Origin: Shimia sp. R10_1
GTDB taxonomy: Bacteria; Pseudomonadota; Alphaproteobacteria; Rhodobacterales; Rhodobacteraceae
Assembly: GCF_017744095.1 (NCBI RefSeq)
Contig: NZ_JAGHQX010000004.1
Coordinates: forward strand, 62,001 to 126,000
Direction: 5' to 3'
Length of the DNA: 64,000 nucleotides
Shown: positions 52,541 to 61,600 of the stretch, piece after piece
Numbering within the stretch: the first letter of the stretch is position 1
Layout of the letters: every line of letters starts with the position of its first letter
Notes under the pieces: model-generated
Database searches by the model: none
Told to the model about the DNA's origin: nothing
The model's input: the letters and a program-made list of their open reading frames with translations, nothing else
Position numbers and translations under genes: made by a program

Positions 52541-52924
52541 ATGTTCAAATCATTGGACGTTTTTAAAGCCGCCCATGCGATGGGTAAACATGCTGCCGCA
52601 CGACAGGCTGTCGTTGCGCAGAACATGGCGAATGCGGATACGCCTGGGTACCAGGCCCGTGATATCAAACCTTTCAAAGAGCTTTATCAGAATGACTCGG
52701 GTGTTGGTAGCATGCGCGCCACACGTGCAGGTCATCATGGAAGCAGCCTTGAGTCATCAGGCATGGCACCAGGTCTCGCAACTGCTGAAGTTTCTCCCAA
52801 TGGCAATAGCGTCTCCGTCGAAGAAGAGATGCTGAAGGCGGTCGATGTCAAGCGACAGCATGATCGTTCGGTTGCCATCTACAAATCAGCATTGACTGTC
52901 TTGCGCGCAGCAGCAGCGCGCTAA
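52541..52924 (+). CDS. flgB: Flagellar basal-body rod protein FlgB
   Basis: The 127-residue proximal rod subunit shows the rod-family N-terminal signature AAARQAVVAQNMANADTPGYQARD and a helical C-terminal end (MLKAVDVKRQHDRSVAIYKS). I chose the ATG at 52541 because GGGAG precedes it and the family N-terminus starts there. It is the first gene of a nine-gene plus-strand run. Confidence 0.93.
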   Translation: MFKSLDVFKAAHAMGKHAAARQAVVAQNMANADTPGYQARDIKPFKELYQNDSGVGSMRATRAGHHGSSLESSGMAPGLATAEVSPNGNSVSVEEEMLKAVDVKRQHDRSVAIYKSALTVLRAAAAR

Positions 52925-52942
52925 CGAAAAGGTTTTGGATTT

Positions 52943-53329
52943 ATGAGCGATTTTGGCACCGCACTCAGCGTTACATCCTCTGGCTTGCGCGCGCAGGCGG
53001 CGCGTTTGCGGCATGTTTCAGAAAACATCGCAAACGCTGATACCCCTGGATACCAACGTAAGACCGTGAGCTTTGAAGCCGATACGGCGTCTGGGGACGG
53101 GCGCGTAACCGTGAGCCCCGTGCAACTCGATCGCACTGAAGGACAGCAGATCTATGATCCAAGCCATCCAATGGCAGACGCGACGGGCAATTATCTGAGT
53201 TCTAACGTTGATATGATCATCGAAATAGCTGACGCGCGCGAAGCGCAGCGCAGCTACGAGGCCAATCTCAAAATGTTTGACCAAACCCGACAGATGTCAT
53301 CCTCGCTGATGGAACTATTGAGAAAATAA
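52943..53329 (+). CDS. flgC: Flagellar basal-body rod protein FlgC
   Basis: The 128-residue protein has the rod signature RLRHVSENIANADTPGYQRKTV and the closing NVDMIIEIADAREAQRSYEANLKMFD typical of FlgC. It follows flgB by 18 bases and forms the proximal rod with FlgB and FlgF. Confidence 0.93.
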   Translation: MSDFGTALSVTSSGLRAQAARLRHVSENIANADTPGYQRKTVSFEADTASGDGRVTVSPVQLDRTEGQQIYDPSHPMADATGNYLSSNVDMIIEIADAREAQRSYEANLKMFDQTRQMSSSLMELLRK

Positions 53330-53351
53330 CACTTGAATAAGGAGAGCCAGA

Positions 53352-53639
53352 ATGGATGTCCGTACAGTACTCGCCGCACAGAAATACACCGCTTCAAAGC
53401 CTGCAACTGGGCCGGCTGAAAATGGCCAAGGCGGCAATGTCCTTGTCGGGATGGCCAAAGACTTTGCCGCAACGCTTCAAGAAAGCGAGCAGGTGTCGAT
53501 GCAGGCCATGACTGGCAAAGCAGATCCGCACACCTTGGTGCAGGCTTTGGCCCAGACGGAACTTGCGGTCGAAACCGCTGTTACCGTGCGAAATAAGGTT
53601 GTTGAAGCCTATCAAGAAATCCTGCGCATGCCTGTCTGA
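53352..53639 (+). CDS. fliE: Flagellar hook-basal body complex protein FliE
   Basis: The 95-residue helical protein ends with the FliE pattern LAQTELAVETAVTVRNKVVEAYQEILRMPV. It joins the MS ring to the rod. Its TGA stop shares a base with the fliQ ATG (TGATG), so the two are coupled. Confidence 0.9.
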   Translation: MDVRTVLAAQKYTASKPATGPAENGQGGNVLVGMAKDFAATLQESEQVSMQAMTGKADPHTLVQALAQTELAVETAVTVRNKVVEAYQEILRMPV

Positions 53640-53908
53640 TGCTGGAGCAGGCCATCTTCTTTGACACTCTGCGCCAAGGGCTTTGGGTCGCAGTTCTGAT
53701 CTCCACGCCAATTTTGGCAGTGGCGTTGGTTTCTGGTGTGGTCGTTGGCTTGTTTCAAGCGCTTACGTCAATTCAGGAAATGACGCTGACGTTTGTGCCC
53801 AAGGTCTTGTGCATCGTCATTATCTTCTGGGCGACCATGGGCTTTATGGTTCAGACGCTGGTGTCGTTTTTTCAATCTCAAATTATCCCGCTTGTTGTCG
53901 GAGGCTGA
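53639..53908 (+). CDS. fliQ: Flagellar export gate protein FliQ
   Basis: The 89-residue protein has two hydrophobic helices and the SP-ring family pattern LISTPILAVALVSGVVVGLFQALTSIQEMTLTFVPK (residues about 20-55). It forms part of the FliPQR export channel; fliR is encoded at 58740, and fliP is not seen in this window. Confidence 0.93.
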   Translation: MLEQAIFFDTLRQGLWVAVLISTPILAVALVSGVVVGLFQALTSIQEMTLTFVPKVLCIVIIFWATMGFMVQTLVSFFQSQIIPLVVGG

Positions 53909-53910
53909 CT

Positions 53911-54624
53911 ATGGATAACGCTGGCTACACAACCCTGACCCGTCAATCTGGCTTGAAACGCGAGATGACGGTGCTCGCCAACAATATTGCCAATGCTGCG
54001 ACCACCGGGTACCGCGCCGAAGGGGTCACATTCTCCGAGTTTATTAAGTCTGCACCGGGTACGGAAAGTATTTCGATGGCGGCAGCGAACGTGCAAACCA
54101 CCTCTCTGGAGCAAGGCGCCCTTAAAAGAACCGGTGGGGATTTTGACTTTGCCATTGAAGGCACCGGCTTTTTTCTCATCCAGACCCCAGAGGGTGAACG
54201 CCTGACTCGCGCTGGGGCTTTCACACCCAATGAAAATGGCGATCTGGTGACTATGGATGGGAACTTGGTCTTGGATGCCGGCGGCGCGCCCGTATTCATC
54301 CCACCAGATGCAAAAGGTGTTGAGGTGTCCTCAGACGGGACTGTCAGCGTAGATGGCGAGCCTCTTGGGCAGATTGGTTTGTATCGTCCGATCAATCCGC
54401 TGGATCTTAAGCGCGAGTCTGGTGTGCTGTTTGATGCACCTGATGGTTATGAGCCGATCGAAGAAGGGCGCATGCTTCAGGGCTTTCTTGAGAATTCCAA
54501 CGTGAACCCGATCACTCAGATTTCGCGCATGATCGAGGTGCAGCGGGCCTATGAAATGGGTCAGACCTTCCTTGACAACGAACACAACCGCATTCGCGAC
54601 GCGGTGAAAAACCTCATCAAGTAA
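53911..54624 (+). CDS. flgF: Flagellar basal-body rod protein FlgF
   Basis: The 237-residue proximal rod protein has the N-terminal signature MTVLANNIANAATTGYRAEGV, the central GDFDFAIEGTGFFLIQTPEGERLTRAGAF, and the C-terminal YEMGQTFLDNEHNRIRDAV. I chose the ATG at 53911 with GAGGC before it; an open frame reaching back to 53683 is overlap with fliQ. flgG follows 15 bases on. Confidence 0.92.
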   Translation: MDNAGYTTLTRQSGLKREMTVLANNIANAATTGYRAEGVTFSEFIKSAPGTESISMAAANVQTTSLEQGALKRTGGDFDFAIEGTGFFLIQTPEGERLTRAGAFTPNENGDLVTMDGNLVLDAGGAPVFIPPDAKGVEVSSDGTVSVDGEPLGQIGLYRPINPLDLKRESGVLFDAPDGYEPIEEGRMLQGFLENSNVNPITQISRMIEVQRAYEMGQTFLDNEHNRIRDAVKNLIK

Positions 54625-54639
54625 CCAAAGGATTTTGCC

Positions 54640-55425
54640 ATGCGAGCCCTTACGATTGCAGCCACAGGCATGAGCGCACAGCAGCTGCGTGTCGAAACCA
54701 TTTCAAACAACCTCGCAAACATGTCGACCACAGGTTACAACGCACGGCGCGCTGAATTTGCCGACTTGCATTATCAGCAAGTGTCGCGTGCGGGTGCGAT
54801 CAGTGCTTCTGACGGATCGATTTTGCCAACAGGTGTTCAAGTTGGTTTGGGTGTTCGGCCTTCCGCGATTTCTGTCCAGTTGGAACAAGGTTCGCTGTCC
54901 AATACAGGCGGTGACTTGGATATCGCGATCGAAGGCAAAGGCTATCTGGAAGTGCAACTGCCTTCCGGGCAATCTGCATATACACGAGACGGTGGGCTGA
55001 AGCGCAGTGCGGATGGTCTCATCGTCACGTCTGATGGCTTCCCGGTCGCGCCTCAGATTACCATTCCTGAAGATGCGCGCAGCATCTCGATCAATGCCGA
55101 TGGTGAGGTCTATGCGTACTTCAATGATGCCCCTGAAGCGGAGCTTTTGGGCAGCTTTACCTTGGCGAATTTTTCCAACGCCAAGGGTCTGGAAGCGATT
55201 GGCAGCAACCTCTTTTTAGAAACCGAAGCTTCCGGTGCTCCGGCTGTTTCTGATCCTGGTCAAGATGGACTTGGCACTCTGCGTCAAGGGTATCTCGAAG
55301 ACAGCTCTGTTGATGCCGTTCGCGAAGTGACCGAGCTGATCGAAGCACAGCGCGGGTACGAAATGAACGCCAAGGTTATCACAGCGGCTGACCAGATGAT
55401 GGCTGCCACATCGCAGGTGAGATAA
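54640..55425 (+). CDS. flgG: Flagellar basal-body distal rod protein FlgG
   Basis: The 261-residue distal rod protein begins MRALTIAATGMSAQQLRVETISNNLANMSTTGYNARRAEF as a motif region (residues 1-40), has the central GDLDIAIEGKGYLEVQLPSG and ends YEMNAKVITAADQMMAATSQVR, the FlgG C-terminus. flgA starts one base after its stop. Confidence 0.95.
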   Translation: MRALTIAATGMSAQQLRVETISNNLANMSTTGYNARRAEFADLHYQQVSRAGAISASDGSILPTGVQVGLGVRPSAISVQLEQGSLSNTGGDLDIAIEGKGYLEVQLPSGQSAYTRDGGLKRSADGLIVTSDGFPVAPQITIPEDARSISINADGEVYAYFNDAPEAELLGSFTLANFSNAKGLEAIGSNLFLETEASGAPAVSDPGQDGLGTLRQGYLEDSSVDAVREVTELIEAQRGYEMNAKVITAADQMMAATSQVR

Positions 55426-55426
55426 G

Positions 55427-55846
55427 ATGAAACGCATCCTAACAGCTGTCCTTTTGATGAGTGCTGGTTCGGTTTCGGCGGAGATCGTCGTGGCGACCCA
55501 AACCATTCGCGCGAATACGATCGTCACCGCTGACGTTGTTGGCGTGAAAAAAGGTGATGTGGCCGGGGTGCATTCTGATCTGGAAGCCGTCATCGGCCAA
55601 GAAGCGCGCAAAGCAATTTATCCGGGTCGTCCTATTCGGCTTGGAGATATTGGTGCGCCAGCTCTTGTTGAGCGCAATCAAGTTGTAAACCTTCGCTACA
55701 ACGCGGGTGGCTTGGCTATTTCTACCGAAGGCCGTTCACTGGCGCGGGCAGGAGCTGGAGAGTCCCTGCGTGTAATGAATATCGGATCTCGTTCGACTGT
55801 GACCGGTATCGTGATGCCAGACGGCAGTGTCCATGTGTCTAACTAA
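55427..55846 (+). CDS. flgA: Flagellar P-ring assembly chaperone FlgA
   Basis: The 139-residue protein has a signal peptide (MKRILTAVLLMSAGSVSA) and a SAF domain: IVVATQTIRANTIVTADVV, GRPIRLGDIGAPALVERNQVVNL and VTGIVMPDGSVHV. It assists FlgI assembly in the periplasm. flgI itself is not in the window. Confidence 0.9.
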   Translation: MKRILTAVLLMSAGSVSAEIVVATQTIRANTIVTADVVGVKKGDVAGVHSDLEAVIGQEARKAIYPGRPIRLGDIGAPALVERNQVVNLRYNAGGLAISTEGRSLARAGAGESLRVMNIGSRSTVTGIVMPDGSVHVSN

Positions 55847-55862
55847 TCAAAGGAAGAGAGTC

Positions 55863-56594
55863 GTGCGTCTTTTTTCAGCAATCCTCATGATTTCAGCGCT
55901 GGCTGTTTCCGCATGTGCCCGCATGGATCATATCGGTAAAGCCCCGACATTTTCGCCCACCACCAATACGCAAGAGCACTATGCGATGATGAATCCACCG
56001 TTGCCGGTGCAAACAAATGTGTCGCGAAGATCAGACAGCGCCTCGCTCTGGAGCGGTAACAAACAGTCTTTGCTAGGCGACCGTCGCGCAGCACAGCGTG
56101 GCGACATTTTGACGGTTGTGATTGAAGTTGATGAAGAAGCAGAAATCGACAACGAAACAGAGCGCAACCGTAGTGGCACCGAAAGCCTAAGCGTACCGCA
56201 GCTGATCGGTATTCCTCAACGTGTGAATGGCCGTCTTCCCGAAGGTGCGACCACAGACCCACTTGTTGATCTGACATCTTCTAGCAAAAGCAGTGGTGAC
56301 GGCTCCGTTAAGCGTAGCGAAAAGCTGACATTGCGTGTGGCTGCCACGATCACGGATGTGCTTCCCAACGGCGTTCTCGCTATCCAAGGAACCCAGGAGC
56401 TTCGTGTGAATTTTGAACTGAGAGAGCTTCTTGTATCGGGCTATGTAAGACCGGCAGATATCTCACGGAAGAACGAAATTACCTTTGATAAAATCGCGTC
56501 AGCTCGGGTCTCATATGGTGGCCGTGGACAAATCACCGACGTGCAACAACCAAGAATTGGGCAGCAAGTTCTGGATGCTGTGCTCCCATTCTGA
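55863..56594 (+). CDS. flgH: Flagellar L-ring lipoprotein FlgH
   Basis: The 243-residue protein has a lipoprotein signal (VRLFSAILMISALAVSAC, lipobox Cys at residue 18) and FlgH segments SLLGDRRAAQRGDILTVVIEVDE and QELRVNFELRELLVSGYVRP. It forms the outer-membrane L ring. The start is a GTG at 55863 with AGGAAGAG before it; a longer frame from 55827 overlaps flgA and has no signal peptide at its start. Confidence 0.93.
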   Translation: MRLFSAILMISALAVSACARMDHIGKAPTFSPTTNTQEHYAMMNPPLPVQTNVSRRSDSASLWSGNKQSLLGDRRAAQRGDILTVVIEVDEEAEIDNETERNRSGTESLSVPQLIGIPQRVNGRLPEGATTDPLVDLTSSSKSSGDGSVKRSEKLTLRVAATITDVLPNGVLAIQGTQELRVNFELRELLVSGYVRPADISRKNEITFDKIASARVSYGGRGQITDVQQPRIGQQVLDAVLPF

Positions 56595-56606
56595 TCGGGG
56601 ACGACT

Positions 56607-57125
56607 ATGAAGAAACTTCTTCCAATCATTATGTTGCTAGTAGGTGTCGGGGCTGGTGTCGGAGCAGGCATTGCCCTGCGCCCGGCACCTGAGCCTCCTG
56701 TCATGGACGCTGAAATGGCCGAAGGTGCAGAGCATTCTGACGAACACGCCATGAAGAAAGAGCCTAAGAAAGAAGAAAAGGCAGAGGGTGTCCCAACCGG
56801 GCGTGAATACGTTGAGCTGGTTGATCAGTTCATTATTCCCGTTGTGAACGACAGCTCTGTTACGTCGCTTATCCTGATCACATTGACCCTAGAAGTGGAT
56901 GCCGGAACGACTGAAAGCGTGTTCCAGGCGGAGCCACGCATTCGTGGTGCTCTACTGCAAGCGATGTTTGATCACGCCAATATCGGAGGCTTCAATGGCG
57001 CCTTCACGAATTCCAGCAAACTGGAACCGCTTCGCCAGACTTTCGTAGATGTTGCGCAGAACGTTTATGGGGACGAAATCTCCGATGTGCTGATTGTTCA
57101 AATCACGCGCCAGGACGTATCCTAA
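56607..57125 (+). CDS. fliL: Flagellar basal body-associated protein FliL
   Basis: The 172-residue protein has a single N-terminal membrane helix (MKKLLPIIMLLVGVGAGVGAGIAL, cytoplasm to periplasm), a charged linker and the FliL periplasmic domain (YVELVDQFIIPVVNDSSVTSLILITLTLEVD). It stabilises stators near the motor. It is the last gene of the flgB operon, and a terminator follows. Confidence 0.9.
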   Translation: MKKLLPIIMLLVGVGAGVGAGIALRPAPEPPVMDAEMAEGAEHSDEHAMKKEPKKEEKAEGVPTGREYVELVDQFIIPVVNDSSVTSLILITLTLEVDAGTTESVFQAEPRIRGALLQAMFDHANIGGFNGAFTNSSKLEPLRQTFVDVAQNVYGDEISDVLIVQITRQDVS

Positions 57126-57164
57126 AGGAACTCGTCGCACGCATTTGCGTGTTAGGCCAAATAG

Positions 57165-57198
57165 AAAACGCGCTGGGCGAAGGTCTGGCGCGTTTTTC
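57165..57198. terminator. Bidirectional terminator after fliL
   Basis: AACGCGC and GCGCGTT form a 7-base-pair stem with a 14-base loop, with A and T runs either side. It lies between convergent fliL and the coiled-coil gene. A second small hairpin, CACGCA-TT-TGCGTG, is at 57138-57151. Confidence 0.8.
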
Positions 57199-57244
57199 TT
57201 TGCGTTTCAGATAGATTGGTGAGTTTGACAGCGATGTTGGGATT

Positions 57245-57655
57245 TTATCCGCAACTCAGCTTCGTCTCCATCACCGACTCGATCAATGCCATTTGGCGCA
57301 ATTGGCGACGTTTGAATTCGGCATCTTCCAGTAAGTTTTGCATTACGTCCGCTTTGCCGAAGTGATTTTGCAGCTCTCGGTAGGCCATCTCTTTACGCAC
57401 CAACACGTTTGCAAGCTGGTGATTGAGAATTTTTCTGTTCCGGCCAATCCAGTTATTCCATGCCAAGTCGCCACCCGTCATGCTCATCATACTGTCGCTG
57501 CGCATGCTTTCGCGGCCGGCTTTTTCCTGTTCTGTCAGGTCATTGAGCAAGCCGCGAAGCTTGTTTTCCTCTGCCTGTACCGCTTGCATCGCCGATTGGG
57601 CTTTTTGGTAGCGCGCTTGAGTAATCACATGCAGGTCATTTAGGTCTTCGCTCAT
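57245..57655 (-). CDS. Coiled-coil protein, possible FliJ
   Basis: The 136-residue protein is almost all helix and charged, with heptad-like leucines (LHVITQARYQKAQSAMQAVQ, AEENKLRGLLNDLTEQEK) and Met-rich centre. Size, coiled-coil content and position at the end of the flhA-fliR-flhB operon suggest FliJ, the export stalk partner of FliI, but FliJ is poorly conserved and no diagnostic motif is seen. It overlaps flhB by ATGA. Confidence 0.5.
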   Translation of the reverse strand: MSEDLNDLHVITQARYQKAQSAMQAVQAEENKLRGLLNDLTEQEKAGRESMRSDSMMSMTGGDLAWNNWIGRNRKILNHQLANVLVRKEMAYRELQNHFGKADVMQNLLEDAEFKRRQLRQMALIESVMETKLSCG

Positions 57656-58743
57656 ACGCGGCCTTTCGCTCGGGCACGCATCGCATCCGCAAAGCGGATG
57701 GCTGCTGCGACGGCTTGATATTGTTCTTCTGGAATTTCTTGACCGATCTCCACGATCGCATGCAGCGCGCGCGCGGTTGGAGGATCACGGTGAATTGGAA
57801 TGGCAGCTTCTTGCGCCTTTTCTCTGATGCGTGCGGCGATTTCGTCAACACCCTTGGCAACGCAGATTGGCGCTGCGCCAGGTAGACGGGACCATTTGAG
57901 TGCGACGGCGTAGTGCGTGGGGTTCACGATGATCACATCTGCTTCCGGCACATCCGCCAGCATCTGGTTCATCGCGATTTCTTGTCCCTTTTGACGGCGC
58001 TGCTGCTTCATATGTGGATCGCCCTCGGATTCCTTTTGTTCGTCTGTCATTTCCTTGCGCGTCATCATGTTCTTGCGAATATGCTCAGCGCGTTGCCAGA
58101 AATAGTCGACAACCGCGATAGAGGCGGCGACAACAATGACGATCATGAGAAACTCAAGCATCAGTCGCCCTAAAAGCGCGGGCACCATAATGGGATCGAG
58201 CTGAATGGAGGATGCCATTTCCGGCATTCTGATGTTTAGAAAAATGCCCAGGCAAAGCGAATAAATCGTGAGTTTGACAAAGCTCTTTGCAAACTCAAAC
58301 AGGCCGTTGCGCCCAAACTTATTCTTTGCGTTAGAAATAGGACTGATTTTTGAGAGCTTTGGTTGAATTTTCGAAGGTGTAAACAGAAAGGCGTTCTGAG
58401 CGATGATGCTCAGGATAACTGCGATCATCGGGATGAAAAACCAGGGTGCGATAGACCAAATGGTTTCCATCATGATACCGCCAATTGGGGCGGACGGGCT
58501 GCCTTCGAAAACGAGGGGAGCTATGGATTCAGCCTGATCCAGGAGGACCATCAGCCCGTTGCCCGCAGCTTTGATTGTGCCGGCGCCTATAGCCAAAAAT
58601 GCCAATGTGATGCCCAGATAACCCGCGGCAACTGAAACATCAGCAGACTTTGCGATTTCACCCTTTTTTCGTGCCTGCTCCAGTTTCTGCTGGGTCGGCT
58701 CAAAGGACTTTTCGCTGTCATCGTCCTGACCGCCTCCGCTCAT
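57652..58743 (-). CDS. flhB: Flagellar export switch protein FlhB
   Basis: The 363-residue protein has four membrane helices in its first half and a cytoplasmic domain with the self-cleavage motif NPTH near residue 272 (IIVNPTHYAVALKW). Cleavage switches export from rod/hook to filament subunits, in response to FliK. A signature charged linker lies at residues 225-255. It overlaps fliR by 4 bases. Confidence 0.95.
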   Translation of the reverse strand: MSGGGQDDDSEKSFEPTQQKLEQARKKGEIAKSADVSVAAGYLGITLAFLAIGAGTIKAAGNGLMVLLDQAESIAPLVFEGSPSAPIGGIMMETIWSIAPWFFIPMIAVILSIIAQNAFLFTPSKIQPKLSKISPISNAKNKFGRNGLFEFAKSFVKLTIYSLCLGIFLNIRMPEMASSIQLDPIMVPALLGRLMLEFLMIVIVVAASIAVVDYFWQRAEHIRKNMMTRKEMTDEQKESEGDPHMKQQRRQKGQEIAMNQMLADVPEADVIIVNPTHYAVALKWSRLPGAAPICVAKGVDEIAARIREKAQEAAIPIHRDPPTARALHAIVEIGQEIPEEQYQAVAAAIRFADAMRARAKGRV

Positions 58744-59516
58744 CTCAGGCCCTCAATCGGGTTGATCATGAAGCCCTGCAACGCGCCCCACCAAAGTGTC
58801 AAAAGCGCGGGTGCCACGAGGAACAGGAGGAACAACCCGCCAGCCGTAATAAGAGGCGCGCCAACAAACGCCACCATCAACTGAGTCATAGCGCGGTTGA
58901 TGACGCCTAGCATCAGGTTGTAGATTGCAGAAATAATCACAAATGGCGCCGCCAGGCGGAACGCCATGCCAAAGGCTGAGGAAACCTGTGGTACACCCCA
59001 CTCTGTCATAATCTCTCTCGCTGGGAAAACTCCGGCTGGGAATAGCATGTAGGACCCGATCAGATAGCGGGCGAGATAGACGTGCAGCCCCATTGTTACG
59101 GCAAGCGCGAAGCCGCCAAGAACCAGAACGTTGCCGATCGCTGGCAGTGGTTCACCAGATGCACCGCCCAGCAATTGTGCGAGTGATGTGGACTGGCCGG
59201 CGATGGTGCCTGCGGTCTGGAGTGCAAAAATGAACATGCGCACAGAAATGCCAATCAAAAGGCCAATCAATCCTTCCGTCACCGTGTAGCGCGCGACTGC
59301 GCCCATGCTTGGAGGAACCGATTCAAAAACAGGTACGGCTGGCGCGACAATCGCTGTGAAGGCAAGTGCGACGCCAAGTTTGATCCGGGGAGGCACGCTC
59401 TGTTCACCAAATGCAGGAAAGACAGAAACCGCTGCACCAATGCGCAAAAACACAAGGAAGCCATGCCAAAGCATAGCCTCCGTTATGTTTAGAACCGCCA
59501 GCGCATTCTCCATCAT
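58740..59516 (-). CDS. fliR: Flagellar export gate protein FliR
   Basis: The 258-residue protein has six predicted hydrophobic segments and the FliR pattern FLVFLRIGAAVSVFPAFGEQSVPPRIKLGVALA (residues about 19-51) and LIGISVRMFIFALQTAGTI. It forms the export channel with FliP and FliQ. It overlaps both flhB and flhA by 4 bases. Confidence 0.95.
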   Translation of the reverse strand: MMENALAVLNITEAMLWHGFLVFLRIGAAVSVFPAFGEQSVPPRIKLGVALAFTAIVAPAVPVFESVPPSMGAVARYTVTEGLIGLLIGISVRMFIFALQTAGTIAGQSTSLAQLLGGASGEPLPAIGNVLVLGGFALAVTMGLHVYLARYLIGSYMLFPAGVFPAREIMTEWGVPQVSSAFGMAFRLAAPFVIISAIYNLMLGVINRAMTQLMVAFVGAPLITAGGLFLLFLVAPALLTLWWGALQGFMINPIEGLR

Positions 59517-61597
59517 GCGGCCACAACCCCCACAAGTGCTGGCCGGGCGTCTAGTCCGATTTCCTCAAATGAAAGCACCGGGTTTGAGATACCTTTGGCG
59601 CTCAAAACGGTTCTTAGGAAACGCCTGCGTCGTGTTGAGGTAACGAGGGCTGCGAAGATGCCACTGTTTCCGGCCTCATTCATGCGATCGGCGATCGATT
59701 GTGCGAGTGAATTGAACACATCAGGAGGCAACGCGACATCCATATTTCCTGCCTCTCCGTCCACTTGATAGGTGGCAAATGTATCTTCCCATTCTGGTGC
59801 GAGCTGCACGAGTGGGATTGTGCCGTCTTCGCGCTTGAGTTCGGAAATCAATTGGAACCCAAGTCGTTGGCGCACGTTTTCGCAAATGGCATCTGGCATA
59901 ACGCTGACATGTCGTGCTTCGGCGATGCCCTCCAGTATGAGAGGCATATTTCGGATAGAGACTTGTTCGTCCAGCAGCATACGCAAGATGCGGTGCAAGA
60001 GATCAAGTGGAACTTTATCCGGAACGAACTCGTCCATCATACGGCGGTTGGCTTCCGCACGTACAGGATCTGAAAGATTGACCATCTCATCCAAGATCCG
60101 CCGCAGCGCCTTAAACGTCAGAAGGCGACCGAAGTTGGTCTTGATGGTTTCCAGCAGATGTGTCGCCAGCACTTCGCCGGGCGTCACGATGGTAATGCCA
60201 GACAGCGCTGCGGCTTCCTGCGCTTTACTGTCAATCCAGCGCGCAGGTGCACCATAGACCGGCTCCGACACATCTTCGCCCGGAGGCAGCGCGTCTGGCG
60301 TGTCACCAGCAAGGGCTAGCACCTTCTCTGGCTCTAGCCTGTCACGCACCTGCTCCACACCCTGAATGCGGATGGTGTAAGTGCCATTGGGCAAAGAAGG
60401 TTCATCCGTCAAACGAATTTCAGGAAGGATCAGGCCGAAAGTCGAAGCAACGTGAGTCCGCATATTGGTGATCCGGGCATCCAGACCAGCACCAGGGTCG
60501 AGCACCATGTTGACCAGATCTGTTGCAAATTCCACGTGGATGTCATCCAGATCCAAGACGTCGCCGATCGGCTTGTCGCGTGGTAGTACGGGCGCCTCTT
60601 CTTCGACCGCTGCCTCTTCTTCTTGTTCTTTGTTTTTGTAGAGGTAGTAGGCTGCTCCGCCCAAAACCGCACCACCAAACAGGAATGGCAAGAAAGGAAG
60701 GCCCGGTACCAGAGCAAAGAGCACCATGAGCACAGCCACAGTTGCAAGCGCTGGGGGGTAGTTGCCGAGTTGTTTTACCAGCGTGAGGTCGGTCGACCCT
60801 GTGGTCCCTCCGCGTGCCAGCAACAGCGCTGATGCGATCGAAATGATCACGGCTGGGATCTGGGTGACCAGACCGTCGCCAACAGTCAGGATCGCATAGG
60901 TTTCGAAGGCCTGGCCGATGGGCATGCCGTGAATGGCAACCCCCATGATCAGGCCCATCACCAGATTAAGCAGGGTGATCAAAAGGCCAGCGACAGCATC
61001 CCCTTTTACGAATTTTGAGGCACCGTCGAGTGAGCCAAAGAAAGTTGTTTCTTGCTGTTCGCGCTCGCGGCGTGCCTTGGCTTCGGCGTGGTCAATGGCG
61101 CCTGCGGACATGTCGCTGTCGATGGCAAGCTGTTTACCTGGCATCCCGTCCAGCGCAAAACGCGCACCGACTTCGGCCATTCGTGTTGCACCTTTGTTGA
61201 TCACCATGAAGTTCACAATCAACAGGACGCAGAACACGACCAAGCCAAGGAAGACACTGCCGCCCATAACAAAGTTGGCGAAGCCTTCGATCACGTCGCC
61301 TGCAGCGCCGGTTCCCGTGTGACCCTGGCCGATAATCAGCTTGGTTGAAGATACGTTGAGCGAAAGGCGCAGCATCAGGGATGCGAGCAGGATCGTCGGG
61401 AAGGCGGAAAAATCCAGAGGCCGCTCAATAAAGAGTGTGACCGTAAAGATCAAAATGGCCAAAGCAAAGGATGCGGCCAGACCGATATCCAAGACCCAGG
61501 ACGGCATTGGCAGGATCATCATGACAATAATCGCCATGAGGGCCAGAGCCAAAAGGATGGTGGGACTGAATAGTGTTTTGAGCGTTTGCGGGTTCAC
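59513..61597 (-). CDS. flhA: Flagellar export gate protein FlhA
   Basis: The 694-residue protein has eight membrane helices in its first 330 residues, the FHIPEP signature region (ARFALDGMPGKQLAIDSDMSAG), an acidic linker (EEEAAVEEEAPV), and a C-terminal cytoplasmic domain that docks chaperone-substrate complexes. It drives proton-motive export. It lies 3 bases after the SLT gene on the minus strand. Confidence 0.96.
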   Translation of the reverse strand: MNPQTLKTLFSPTILLALALMAIIVMMILPMPSWVLDIGLAASFALAILIFTVTLFIERPLDFSAFPTILLASLMLRLSLNVSSTKLIIGQGHTGTGAAGDVIEGFANFVMGGSVFLGLVVFCVLLIVNFMVINKGATRMAEVGARFALDGMPGKQLAIDSDMSAGAIDHAEAKARREREQQETTFFGSLDGASKFVKGDAVAGLLITLLNLVMGLIMGVAIHGMPIGQAFETYAILTVGDGLVTQIPAVIISIASALLLARGGTTGSTDLTLVKQLGNYPPALATVAVLMVLFALVPGLPFLPFLFGGAVLGGAAYYLYKNKEQEEEAAVEEEAPVLPRDKPIGDVLDLDDIHVEFATDLVNMVLDPGAGLDARITNMRTHVASTFGLILPEIRLTDEPSLPNGTYTIRIQGVEQVRDRLEPEKVLALAGDTPDALPPGEDVSEPVYGAPARWIDSKAQEAAALSGITIVTPGEVLATHLLETIKTNFGRLLTFKALRRILDEMVNLSDPVRAEANRRMMDEFVPDKVPLDLLHRILRMLLDEQVSIRNMPLILEGIAEARHVSVMPDAICENVRQRLGFQLISELKREDGTIPLVQLAPEWEDTFATYQVDGEAGNMDVALPPDVFNSLAQSIADRMNEAGNSGIFAALVTSTRRRRFLRTVLSAKGISNPVLSFEEIGLDARPALVGVVAA

Positions 61598-61600
61598 AGA

